A stretch of DNA of 64,000 bases from Rotaria socialis (Eukaryota > Rotifera > Eurotatoria > Philodinida > Philodinidae), in contig CAJNYU010000552.1 in NCBI GenBank assembly GCA_905331475.1, positions 1 to 64,000 on the forward strand, written 5' to 3'. The position numbers and the translations under genes are program-made. The notes below the pieces were generated by a model. The model did no database searches. It was not told where the DNA came from and was given only the letters and a program-made list of their open reading frames with translations. Shown here one piece after another: positions 37,315 through 49,303 of the stretch; the first letter of the stretch is position 1, and every line of letters begins with the position of its first letter.

Positions 37315-40300
37315 ATGTTGACTAAAGCCTTTTTGTGTAATTATTCATTTCAACGTATAACAGCCTATAGATGGCTATCAAAAACTCATCAACCTTCTCT
37401 TTTTGAACCAAAATGGGCATCAATATTTGCTGAAGCAACAACAAACTCATATCTATCATCACCATCATCAGATAGTAATGAAAAACCATTTGTTATGCTT
37501 TTTCCACCGCCAAACGTCACTGGAACTGTTCATTTGGGCCATGCATTAACTGCATCCGTTCATGATTGTCTTTTAAGATGGCATGCAATGCAAAAGAAAT
37601 CCTATGCTCGTTGTATACCTGGTTATGATCATGCTGGTATTGCTACACAGGTAGATTTGAAATAAGATATTTCGGCGCGCAGTTTAAAGATAACCCATGT
37701 CGCACAAGCCGATCGAAAACCGTTGGTTAACCGCGGTCAATTTTTATAAAAATCGGTTAACCGCGGTTATTTAAGCCATTTTAGCGACTTTACAGCGTAA
37801 AAACCAACGGTTAACCGAATAAGTCATCGGTTATGTCGCTAGCTGGCGGTTATTTTTNAAGTCGCTAAAATGGCTTAAATAACCGCGGTTAACCGATTTT
37901 TATAAAAATTGACCGCGGTTAACCGACGGTTTTCGATCGGTTTGTGCGACATGGGAATGTGAGAGATTCAGTAGAGATACTTTTTGAATAGATATCTGAT
38001 TCAATGAAAAGAAAAAGAGTTTTTAATTAGTCTGTAAGACTAACTAGCAAAGCTAAGTAAGATATTTAAATATTAAATAAACGAAAAAGCAAGGGAATTA
38101 ATAATGAATAGAGTAAAAACCAGTCAACAAATTTGTAAATATTTTGTCTGAATTTATATAAGCATGATAGTTCATCTTGGTTTTGATTGATTATTCTTAA
38201 TTTGATAAGACAATAATGTCTAGAAGTCTTTACAATCTTGCTAGATTATTTTAATATGTTGATTACTAAATAACCACGCAATTTCAGATGCATTGTTTCT
38301 GTTCTGAATGAAAATTCTTCATTCTATTGATCTATTGTGATAAAAAATAGCCAGATTCATTATTTCATAAAACTCTAGTAGAAAAAGGAGCTAAAGAAAT
38401 AAGTGAATTGCTTTTTAAGATAATTTAGATCAGCAAATAAAAGTGCGTCTATCAATCCAATTAATTTTCATACTAAGTTGACAAACTAGATCATATCGAT
38501 CCAATAGAAAATATTTGGGACACGTTACGAGAAAATTCTCATGGGGCGATCACAATAATATTGAAAATGGTTTCATTATAATAAAAAATGTTTTTAAACT
38601 TCTGAAATATTTCGTATATCTATTTTTACAACATCAGAACAAAAACGTCTGTTGCTTTTATTGCTATTTTAAGGTTATAGTTGAAAAGCATCTTGCTCCC
38701 CGAACACGTGAAGACTTAGGACGAGAAAAATTCCTTGAAGAATGCTACCGATGGTCTTCAACTTATCGACAAACAATTGAAACACAATTAAAACGTTTGT
38801 GTCCATTATTCGATTGGCCAAATGCTTATTTTACAATGGATCGAAATCTTGTTGAAAATGTCCGTGATTCATTTTTACGTTTGTATGACGACGGTCTTAT
38901 TTATCGCGATCGACGTATTGTGAATTGGTGTTGCAAACTTCAATCAGTTGTTAGTGATATTGAAGTTGATTCAAAAGAAATTAATGGACGAACAAAATTT
39001 TCAATACCTGGCTATTCAAAAGAGATTGAACTAGGTGTACTTTATAATATCGCATATAGAGTTATAGATGAAGGACAAAATAAAGAAATTATTGTTAGTA
39101 CAACACGACCAGAAACAATCTTAGCTGATACAGGCATTGCTGTTCATCCAATGGATCCTCGTTATTCATCGTTTAAAAATAAATTCGTTCAAAATCCATT
39201 TGACCCTCAACATCGTTTACCGATTATATTCGACGAACGCGTTGACCAGAATTTTGGTACTGGCGCAGTTAAATTAACGCCTGGTCATGATGCATTCGAT
39301 TATGCACTAGCAATAAAACATAAACTTGAAATTCGAACGATGTTAAATGATCAAGGTTATGCACAACTCGATTTAAATCATCCTTTCTATCATCAATTAA
39401 ATAGTTTACATCGTTATGATGCACGCGAGAAAGTTCTTCAATTGCTTGAAAATCAAGGATTAAGACGAGGAGAACAAGAACAACCGAAAATGATCGTACC
39501 TGTATGTAGTCGGACAGGTGATATCATAGAACCAATGATTAAAGAACAGTGGTTTTTGGATACGAATGAAATGAGTAAGTCGATCTTTATAGCATCTATT
39601 TCGAAAGGCATTCGTCAAACTCGATTTTTACCTTGAATGATATTGATGAGTAAAACTGTCAGACTATAAAAAGTTAATGCTTTGATGATAGATTCTCATT
39701 CATAATTAAATTTCTTGTGAATTTTTTCTAGGTCGACAAGCTTCAGCTGTCGTCGAAAACAATACTCTAAAACTAACACCGCCATCGACTCGTAAAGTAT
39801 GGAAGTATTGGCTTGATAATACTCGGCCATGGTGTTTATCAAGGCAACTTTGGTGGGGACATTCTATACCTATGTATCGATGTTCAATAAATGGCAATTT
39901 ATCTGAATATAAATGGATTGGTGCAAAGTCACTTGAAGAAGCAAAACAAAAAGCTACGCTATTATTCCCAGATATTCCGTCAGATTCAATTCATATTGAA
40001 CAAGATCAAGATGTACTTGACACATGGTTTTCATCAGGTTTATTGCCTATGTCAGTTTGTAATAAAGAAAATTCAAAAGAATTTCCAACAGCATTACTTG
40101 AAACCGGTTATGATATTATGTTCTTTTGGGTTGCTCGGATGGTTATGCTTGTAAATACTTGCTGTCTTAGTCTTGGATTGTTTATTTGAAAATTCTATCT
40201 TATCTTTAGAGTCTTAAACTAACGAATCAATTGCCATTTCATGAAGTTCTTTTTCATGGACTAATTTGTGATCCCAATGGAAAAAAAATGTCAAAATCAT

Positions 40301-42278
40301 TAGGTTAACTTTTTCGTCGTTTTGCAAAATAGAAACATCGATTTTGTTTTTCTTTAAGGTAATATAATTGATCCCATGGATGTTATTAATGGAATAAGTC
40401 TTCAATCGTTGCAAGCACGTCTTGAACAATCGCATCTATCACGCAATGAAATTGAACGAGCTAAACGTATACAATCTACGCAATACCCATCGGGCATTCA
40501 ACCGATAGGATCCGATGGTCTTCGCCTTTTTCTTTTGTCTTACGATATATTTCAACAGGCCATACGTTTCGATCCAGCACATTTCGATTATGTTGCACGT
40601 TATTGTAATAAAGTTTGGAATGCTTATAAATATGTTACAGAATTTGCCTTAGCTGATATGGATTTTCGTGATGAAAATTTATCGAAAATAAATTATGAAC
40701 AAATAGAAAAATTAGTAGAAAATCGTCTTGTCGATCGTTGGATGTTGAACGAATTAAATAAAACCATAGGAAAAATTAATGAATCTTTAAATAATTATAC
40801 ATTTCATTTGGCTGTTGTTCGTTTACGTGATTCATTCATAAAAGATTTTTGTGATTTTTATATTGAATTTAGTAAAATTCCTATAAAACAACAATTAACA
40901 AGCAATAATAAATCCAGCGTTCAGATATTACTATACTACTTACTAAAACAATATCTTATTCTTTATCATCCATTTTTACCAGCTATGACAGAAGAATTAT
41001 GGCAAGATTTAACACACGGAAAACAAGGTTATCTTATTCATCAGTCATATCCGTCGATGAAAAATATCGAAAAGTAAAATTATTTTGTGTCGATTTTTTT
41101 TATTAGAGGTTGAAGTTATCACTGAGAATCGTCATAGAGTTATTTTTAACTATCCAATTATTTCCTTTAAATATATATTGCGAATAAGTGTAAAGAGACC
41201 ATTCGTATTCTGATTTATGAAAATTTCAATATAGAATTTCTTGTTGTTCAATTAGTCCAAAAGTGTTCTAATTCTCTTCACGGATAATAATTCCAGATTC
41301 CCTATCGTATAAACTAGATTTAAGAAAACAACATTGCATGGTATTGTCGATTATAATCAGATCTTAACTTGTATTTCCCAAGTTGTACTTTGGTTCGCCC
41401 TTTCGGCAACTTCTATTCGGTTTGCGTCACATAGATTGTTATCGATTATTGTTCAAAATACGTTATAGAGTCTAGATTCATCTCGTTGGTATAAATTACG
41501 CTTTCTGGATTAGCTTGACTTTACTCACGATCTAGTCAATTGTATTAAGAATGCTTTACACCGAACATTCTCGACGATTAACTACTATAAGAGTCGGTGC
41601 TACATAAGATAGTTCGAAATTCTGTTAACATCATCTAAAATTACGCCTTCACTAATCGTATAGATTCGTATGTTATAAGAAATTTTCATTGATTTATTCA
41701 TTTTTTTTCTTAGCATCAATTCAATTGATTCTCAAGTGATCCAAATTATTCGTATAATTCTAAAAAATGCAACATATTTCAAACAAATGCTTCGTTTATC
41801 ACGTGATTGTGATATTATCGTTTATTTTCATGATAAAGATCAAGTAGATCTATCAACACATATCGAAACTTATCTATCGGAAATTCGTACAATAACACGA
41901 ATGAATAATATTCATGTTTGTAGTTCTTCATCATCGAACAATTCTTTGAATTTATCGAAATTTTCTTTTCGCGATCATGTTACTGATGATATCGAACTTA
42001 TATTTAATTTACATGATAATAAACAAACGCGAGATCTAGTCGAAAAACATGAAGAGCGATTAAGTAAACAAGTTAGTAAATTACACGATGACATAGATGC
42101 TAATGATACAGCTGTAAAATATTATCAAGAAAATAACGACCTTGAAAATGTTGAACGTGAACAGCGTCGAAACGAAATTTTACTTGAAGAAATTAAATTA
42201 ACTCAGCAACGACACGAAAGATTTGTTGAAATAGCTCAAAAGCGAACAATTGTTGAAAAAAAGAAAAAAAACGCATAG
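37315..42278 (+). CDS. VARS2: Valyl-tRNA synthetase, probably mitochondrial
   Basis: Six exons: 37315-37650, 38674-39574, 39732-40150, 40210-40303, 40359-41073, 41714-42278; 1009 aa. It charges tRNA-Val with valine. Class Ia signatures are visible: [16 protein letters not shown] (HIGH-type site at 73-76), [10 protein letters not shown], the editing-domain segments [12 protein letters not shown] and [30 protein letters not shown] [12 protein letters not shown], and KMSKS at 578-582 followed across an intron by [11 protein letters not shown]. The last exon gives the anticodon-binding end and a charged coiled coil ([17 protein letters not shown]...). The N-terminus ([20 protein letters not shown]) is Arg/Lys-bearing and acid-free, as in a mitochondrial presequence, and lacks the GST-like extension of the cytosolic enzyme. 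Introns 1 (1023 nt) and 5 (640 nt) are unusually long; intron 1 contains a foldback element. Confidence 0.9.
37694..37955. mobile_element. 262-bp foldback element inside valyl-tRNA synthetase intron 1
   Basis: Arms of 97 bp (37694-37790 and 37859-37955) are near-perfect inverted copies, starting CCCATGTCGCACAAGCCGAT. Differences are few. The CGGTTAACCGCGGTTA motif recurs in both arms, and the loop (37791-37858) carries further CGGTTAACCG-like copies. An N at 37858 sits exactly at the right arm's edge, which suggests that the hairpin disturbed sequencing or assembly. No coding capacity. Likely a foldback/MITE-type insertion that explains the intron's length. Confidence 0.8.
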
Positions 42279-43137
42279 TTAATTTTTTTGTTTTTAATAG
42301 ATATTTAAGCTTGTTTTCATTTTGAATGAAAAAATAAGTTGTTTGTTAGCTTTGATTGTTATTTTTTGTTTTTATCTTTATGTCAAATAGAAATACTGAA
42401 CACAAAAAAAAAGAGTTTTATCAATCATGGAAATTAAAGAAAAAAGGGTGTAACCGTTTTAAATAGGAACAGAATACGACTTTCGAATAAAAGTCTACGA
42501 ATAATTTTTGACATGAAAAGCATAAGTTTCGTGCATCATCTAGTATTTAACTCACCTGAATCCTTGATCTTAATTTACTGCAAATGTGAATATAATAGCG
42601 ATGCACAGAAAAATGTTTGAATGATAATATACTTGATAACCCTTGATCGGAGATAACTGTCAAGAGTAGTAGAATAAAAATGTTACATTGGTAGACTCGA
42701 GCCTTGTGATACATTTTTCATTCAAGATGTATCTTTATGAAAGCGAACGCACACGTAACATGGTAATACAAAGATCGAACGCGTCTTTACTGTTTGCCAT
42801 GTAAATTCGATTTATTAATTACGAGTCTTTTTATTGATTCAATTCCAATTCAATGCTTTGTTATATTTTCAAAATTCATTCTACGATCAGCATTTTTATA
42901 TAGAGTAAAAATTTCTCACAATCCTGTTTTTTATTGAGAAAATTCTAAGATTTCGCATCGTTGTCTATGTCTACATTCAAACTTTTGTAAACGACATGTG
43001 CTAGAAAACGTGATTTGCAAAAATCGAAGAGAAACCATATTTCGAGTTATCGTACAGATAGAAAGTCAAAAATGGTTAAGTTCGGTTTCTTCTCTAATTG
43101 AATTGCAATACATTAATATATCAATAAAATTAGTTGC
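42279..43137. other. Intergenic stretch between convergent genes
   Basis: Between the valyl-tRNA synthetase stop and the end of the minus-strand gene. AT-rich; no supported gene, repeat or RNA gene seen. Confidence 0.4.
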
Positions 43138-44038
43138 CTATTCATTAGCAGGTGGTTCCAGAGTCTTAATTAAAATTTTGAGATCATTCGTTAATTTCAA
43201 TCCAGCTAGTTTTCTTTTTAAAAATTCAAAATCAATTATTTCTTGTAATGGCCGTTCAAATAAAATAGTTTCATTTTTCCTTAGTTTATGAAGAAAATAT
43301 CGTTCAGCATAACAACAAATGACAATCGTTTCTTTTGCTTGAAATTTATTCAATGAATGAATATTAAGAAAATGAAAAAGTTCCTGGATGTCTTCGAGTG
43401 TTATATAGCGATTAAAATACTCGAAAACAATATCTTTTGCATCATCAATATCTATTGTTGCATCTGCATGCATTTTACGTATTAATTTCATCACAATACG
43501 TTGCCGATTGAATAACGGTTTCGTGTATTTAACTAAGAAAGATAATGGAGAAAGATTTTCTAATTCATCATATTTTGATGGAAGTGAACATTGTATTGAT
43601 AAAGCATTTAGAGTTCTTGGTGCTTTAAATTTATCTAATTTCTTTTCTTCTAAACGAGTTTCTTCATTAAAGTGATGAATTAAATCAGCGGTTTGTTGAC
43701 CATGTTGAATTAATGGATTTAAATATTCCATCTGACGACATGTTCCTCTTTCTTGAAAATTTATGTAGTCTTTATGCATATCATTAATGAGACCATTATA
43801 GTAACCATCTGAGAAAAAATGATTTTAATTAACTCATAATTGCTAATTGATATATTTTACCTGGTACTGCTCGTACTTGTTTATTTCTAACAAGGTTAAG
43901 TTGTTTTCTAAGCATCTGTTTTTGTTTATTATACAGCGGGGATATCAGATGTTTGCGATTTGTAGTCATATTTGGTTGTAGATTTTCATTATTCAATAAT
44001 TTCATTTTGTTTCGCTCAATTTCAGTTTGAACATCCAT
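43138..44038 (-). CDS. Unknown helical protein
   Basis: Two exons, 43861-44038 and 43138-43808 (50-nt... 52-nt class intron, GT..AG, phase 1), giving 282 aa. The N-terminus is Asn/Lys/Gln-rich (MDVQTEIERNKMKLLNNENL), followed by RKQLNLVRNKQVRAVPGDGYYN. The rest is predicted mostly helical with many charged residues, including DIDDAKDIVFEYFNRYITLEDIQ, which superficially resembles an EF-hand but lacks the ordered acidic loop spacing. No signal peptide or membrane segment. I do not recognise the family. Convergent with the valyl-tRNA synthetase gene. Confidence 0.6.
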
Positions 44039-44993
44039 AAGTGTTTGATTTTTTTTACGAGAAATTTCAAATAAATAGGAAAAATGGTTTCCTTAGTAAT
44101 CTAGATGTACTCAATATTATTTAATTTATTAATGTAATATAGGCTCTTGGTTTTTTTTTTGAATCTTTGAATGAGCCAATGAAACCTATTTTGAATGACT
44201 ACTGATTATTCACTGTAGTTCAGTACTGTTAGTAACTTTACAGATATGTATGTCTGTAAATATCTGTTAGATTGCACAGAAACATCTTTTTGTGATGAGC
44301 CCTAACCGGAGGCGACCTCCCCGATTATGATTCATACTTACTACAAAGCCATGAATATCATAGAGCCACAGTTATCAAATCAATATCAACGAATCAGAGA
44401 GAAGTAGTAGTTGATGATCATATACGTATATACATATATATATTCATCATGTTTTGAAGGAACACAATCACCAGCTGAGTTCTGTCAAATACTACGTTAT
44501 ATAAAAAGCTATTTTATTAAATGGTATAATTTCTTCGAAGGCCATTAAATGCATATGTATTTATTTCATCTATCAACTTGTCATATTTCCTCTTTTTTTC
44601 TTCTTTGGGCATCATATTTGTCTTGCAATCGATTGTACAGCGAATAAGAAAGTAGCAAAGACAAATAAATAGCACGCGACTTGCGTGCTATTGAATCATT
44701 ATGCGTTACTTTTCATATGACAAGTACAAGAATGCTCGACTATCGTGTTTGATCGTTTTTATAGGCAGTATTGATCAGTGAAGTGGAACAGGCGCAACTG
44801 CTGCAGTCTAACATTTCATGTTGTAATATATGACGTTCTATACATTCATTTTTTTGTTTTAATAAAATTCTTATTCATCAAAATGATTCAGTTTTAATTT
44901 TTAGATAATTAACCACGCTCTCAATTTAGTTTTTTGTCTGATCAAGTATAAATTCAATCGGTTATTTATGTTTTATATTACTATTTTTCGATC
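44039..44993. other. Divergent intergenic region
   Basis: Separates the minus-strand helical-protein gene from the sterol O-acyltransferase gene, so promoters of both probably lie here. A GC-rich hairpin (GGAGG-CG-ACCTCC) occurs at about 44310-44322 in otherwise AT-rich sequence, and TA/CATA simple sequence at about 44424-44443. No gene recognised. Confidence 0.4.
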
Positions 44994-47535
44994 ATGAGCG
45001 ATTTAACAAAACACATGTCGACGAATGATGATTTAAATTATGAATCATTTCATTCTGTGAAAATCTCAATTAAACATAGAAGAACAGGTGAATTTACTGC
45101 TCGCAGATCTTTATTAACAGATCTATTTCAAATTACACATATTAACTGTATACGAAATGCATTTGTTGCTAGTTTTTTCTTGTTAATATCACGTCAAGCA
45201 ATAAATGATCTTCTTCATTATGGAAGGTAAAACAAAGTATTCAACTTTTTGGAAAAAAACAGTTTTTTTTCGAATTTTGTCTATTAGGTTTGATTGGACA
45301 TTTGATCTTCTAAATCAGGCTGTTGGTAAATTACACATTGTCGCATTTATTTGGTGTCTGATGACTTTATCTACAATGTTTATTGTTTTTTATAGTACAT
45401 ATATGTGGGCAAGTAATCGGAAGTTTACTGGACTTTATCTGAGTAAGAGAGACTTTTATATGGCGATATTTTAGACAAAACATGTTTGTTTTTCTTTAGA
45501 ACTCTATGATTTTATTTGGTCACTGATTTATATTTTTTATATTACCGGTTTATTGGTGATACCAAGTTGGCAAATTATTAAACATCAGCTACCCATTGCT
45601 TCTTCAGCAATTATACTCGGCGAACAAGTATGTTGTATCGTAGAAAAGCATTCTAGAAAGAAAAACAAGCAAATATAAGTAATGTAGAATGCATGATACT
45701 TGTGGAATAGAGTCAACAACGGGAAATTAGAGTTGCTATTATTCGAAATGGCAAACAGCTGTTTGAAAACGGCCATGAATATTGTAGAAATCGAAAAGTT
45801 TAGCAATAGCGTGAAATTTGTCAATTGTGATTTTCTTATGCACGTAGAAAGAACGATTATATAATCAGGGATAATCCCCATCTGTTTTTCGGCTCGTTTC
45901 GTAACTTTTCCCCTCGTTAGAAACGAGATCAAATTATCTCTAATGAAGTTGAAAAACTGTTTTTTTTCTGGCTTATTTATTGGACCCACCTCTTTTTTTT
46001 TAAATTAAAAAAAGACAAGAAATATTCACACAAAACCCTATCTAGTAGAGATTGCGCTTGAACTCTATAGAATTATAGAGTTTTCAATGATGACAATAAC
46101 TAAGGACCACAAAGAAATTAGTTTGAGCTACAATCAAGTAAAAAAATGCAGTTGCAGGTCTAAAATTAACTGATTATGAGCAAGTGGTCAGATGGACTCA
46201 CAAAAACAAATTTTCTACATAGGAAATCTTTCTCTTTAGAAACTATGAGTAATACACCCCTATGTCCGTGATGAATCGCTTTAATACGAATAGAACCGAA
46301 TATTTCAAATAAATTTTCTGCATTTAGTTACGACAAATGATGAAAACACATTCATTTATGCGTGAGAATGTTGAAAAGATTCTTCAGCAATCAAATAATT
46401 CAAAGGGTTTGCTAAATCGTTTTTTTTTAAATTTTACTTGAAAGTTTCTGATGCTTGCTAAATTTAGATAAAAAATTATCGTTTAAATTTAGTCATTTTA
46501 CTCAGTATTTCTATTTTCTATTTGCGCCTACGTTACTTTATCGTGATCATTATCCTCGTACATCAAAAATTCAATGGAATATTGTTATGCAAATGTTTGG
46601 TCAATTTATGATTGCCCTATGCTTAGTCTACCATATTGTAGCATACTTTTGGGTTCCCATTTTTCAGCGCTTTTTTACAGACGATGAAATAACACTTGAA
46701 TTTACAATATCAACTATTTTTGATTTGATGCTGCCAGGAGTACTTATTGTTATATTAGGTAAACTACTTTGCTGATTGATTTTTCATTGGAATGTTTTCG
46801 TTCTCTTTTCTTGTTTAGCTTTTTATGGGTTTTTTCATTGTTGGTTAAATGGATTTGCAGAATTACTTCGATTTGATGATCGCATGTTTTATGAGGTAAG
46901 CGAAATGAAAAAAAAGGTTTTCCTTCATAATTATTTGTTATTAGGATTGGTGGAATTTAACATCAGCTGCAACATTTTGGCGATCATGGAATGTTGTTGT
47001 ACATGATTGGTTATACGTTTATGTATATAAAGATATGAGCAAAGTAAGTTTCATGATGGTTTTAGCGAAATAAAATTTCATTCTTTAGTTATTGAATGGA
47101 AATCGAAATTTATCAGCGACTTGTGTAGTAATTGTTTCAGCTATATTTCATGAATATTTTATGATTATTACACTTGGATTCTTCTCACCGGTATTGATAG
47201 GATGGTTTGGTATATTTGGAAGTATGTTTGAATATTTATTCGAACACTTCTTGTCTACTGATTTGTATTGTTTAGTGTTATTTCGTTTTTCTTTTCCACG
47301 AGCAAAAGGAACACGATGGAATATTGTTTTATTAGCATTTGTACCGATATGTGTCGCAGTGATACCCTACTTTTATGTTCTGGAAGTTTCAGCTCGATAT
47401 TTTCCATTGAAACGTGTAAGTGCGAGACGATTAGTTGTTTCTGGTAATAATGATGATAGAATTCTTAATTTCATTTAGAAAACATTTTGGAATATAGTGT
47501 TCAATAGTGAAAAACAAACGAACAGTGAACTGTGA
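44994..47535 (+). CDS. SOAT1: Sterol O-acyltransferase (ACAT/SOAT family, MBOAT)
   Basis: Nine exons: 44994-45226, 45288-45442, 45500-45627, 46328-46406, 46468-46758, 46819-46895, 46945-47043, 47089-47415, 47479-47535; 481 aa. The family esterifies cholesterol with fatty acyl-CoA in the ER membrane. Diagnostic segments include [65 protein letters not shown], then DWWN (322-325), [10 protein letters not shown] and the catalytic His in SAIFHEYF (about residue 375). Multiple hydrophobic helices span the length. The last two-exon join uses a strong donor (GTAAGT at 47416) and gives tail [18 protein letters not shown]; reading through instead would end after ...RILNFI. Intron 3 (700 nt) is long. 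SOAT1 versus SOAT2 cannot be told apart here; DGAT1 is less likely given the FYxDWWN context. Confidence 0.88.
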
Positions 47536-48845
47536 AGACTAAAATTTATATAATATTACAGTCTTTACAGTATTTTCGAATCCGATTAGTCCTGCTCCTA
47601 TCTATTTTTATCGAAATAAATATATAATAAAAGAAAAATGATGATCGTATCTGTTTCACGACGAAACAATAAGGTTTGAATCATTCTGTACAAACGTTCA
47701 ATTTAAGTATTTACAATTAACTTTTGTAGTCAATCACACAGGCATTTGCCTCGTCAACTTTGCATGTTTTTCACTATGAGAAAACCTAGAGTTCTTGGTG
47801 TATTGCTGTCGAAAACAGTGACCAACAAAGAATTTATATTCAGTTGTATCTGAGAGGCCGATGTTTCGAAAGGACAAAACTATTTTTAAATGCTCAATAA
47901 GATTTTTCCTAAGCCAACGATTCAGATGATTCGGACAGCTAACAATTGATAAATAGTGAGCGATGATTCATTTTTCCCTTCCGTGATTTAACGAGTTTTT
48001 ATTGATAATTTGTTTTCGTAATTTTAATCGATTACAATCCATAGTGGATAGCAATGTGTAAATGGTCAATAATTCATAGAATATGAATCAATTACCATTG
48101 GTTATTGGAAACCATATTGAAGTTGTGGTTACTTCACTGGTATCTTCAAGCATTGCCAAATATAGCGTTGAATTGTCCGATAATTCATTCAATTCCAGTT
48201 TCCTTCAAAAAAAGTCTAAACAATAAAGATTTTGCTAAAACTGCAAAACTTCTATTGTTTACATGTTTTTCTCGAATTCGAACAAGTAACATTGATTGAT
48301 TTTATTCGTTTCTCTAATTTTACGATCGATTTCTTCATTTCAAGATAGTATCGATTTACATATTTAGTAAATTTCTTTCTTTCATTTGCAGACTCTTAAC
48401 GAATTACTATTTTCTACATAATTATTTTCATTATTGAGCAATGCAGAACTTCAGTGAAATGAAATTTTTCCATGCCCACTTTGTATGTTTTTAATATGTT
48501 CATTTGGGCGTTGACAGATTGGCGTTTGACTATCCAAGAATTGAGAAAAAGTTGTTTCTAAGGATAGACATTCGTTTTTTTAATATTCTATCCTAGTTCA
48601 AGGCAGGATTGTGTGATCCTATCCTATAGGAACATCCCTGATTCATCCACATACCTACATGACAAATTTTCTTGGTGTAATATTGACTTCGTAGACGACG
48701 TGGTTGATTGTGTCAATGTTACAAAACTGTTAACATGTTATGTAAGTTTACACAAATAAATAAAAAGCAAAAGAGTCACAAAAATCAAGTTGAAAAGGGT
48801 CTACTTAAAAGAAAATCGTTATCGAAACAGTCTATCTTCTTTGTC
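47536..48845. other. Intergenic stretch between convergent genes
   Basis: No supported gene. A segment near 48600-48650 ends ATCCCTG and contains GGATTGTGTGATCC and CCTATAGG palindromes; it may be one end of a hAT-like remnant, but no partner end was found. Confidence 0.35.
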
Positions 48846-49303
48846 TTAAAATAACATAACAATAAGAACAAGTCCTAAACTGTAGACGAGATAACCTATT
48901 GACAGTTTCTTGCTAGCATCATTGCATAGATTTGTGTTACAACAGAATACACCAATTCCTTTGATATCGTTCGGTTGGCAATTCATCAACGAACTTCGAG
49001 CTACATTGCCAGTTGCTATCCAAAATTTCTATTTCGAATAAACAATTACTATGCATATTTGTAATTTGAAAATGAGATTAACTTACAGCGCACGAATATA
49101 CTGTTGCATTGGGTACAGCTACTTGTGTAGCTGTTTTTGGATTGAATGGATCGTTGCAAGTGTTTGAACAAACATAACACGTTAGACCATCAGTAAACTG
49201 AATAAAGACTACAATTAAACCAAAATAGAATAGTCTTTGGCAAGAAAATAAATCTACCGAGTAGAAGAAAACACGTGAATACAGTCTGTCGAACAGCAAA
49301 CAT
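48846..49303 (-). CDS. LU-domain (Ly6/uPAR) GPI-anchored surface protein
   Basis: Three exons: 49258-49303, 49087-49208, 48846-49028 (introns 49 and 58 nt), 116 aa. The ATG at 49303 gives a clean signal peptide (MFAVRQTVFTCFLLLVFIQF) ending just before LTCYVCSNTC. The mature part has eight cysteines in the LU pattern: LTCYVC..C, ..YSC, ..NC, and the closing CCNTNLCND with the invariant Asn. The C-terminus is a hydrophobic stretch (YLVYSLGLVLIVMLF) after a small-residue site, as for GPI attachment. LU proteins act at the outer cell surface in receptor modulation, adhesion or septate junctions; no specific partner can be assigned. Confidence 0.8.

Noticed and set aside
38515..38673. Open sequence continuous with the 5' end of valyl-tRNA synthetase exon 2
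   Set aside because: The homologous protein resumes at VIVEKHLAP (38674) after a good acceptor, and exon 1 ends at the matching ATQ; the upstream open part is intron.
45585..45989. 134-codon open frame on the minus strand inside the sterol acyltransferase gene
   Set aside because: It overlaps exon 3 and the long third intron of a well-supported gene, has no homology pattern, and is best explained as an antisense shadow.
48600..48655. ATCCCTG end as a hAT element
   Set aside because: Only one end is visible; no inverted partner or 8-bp duplication was found.
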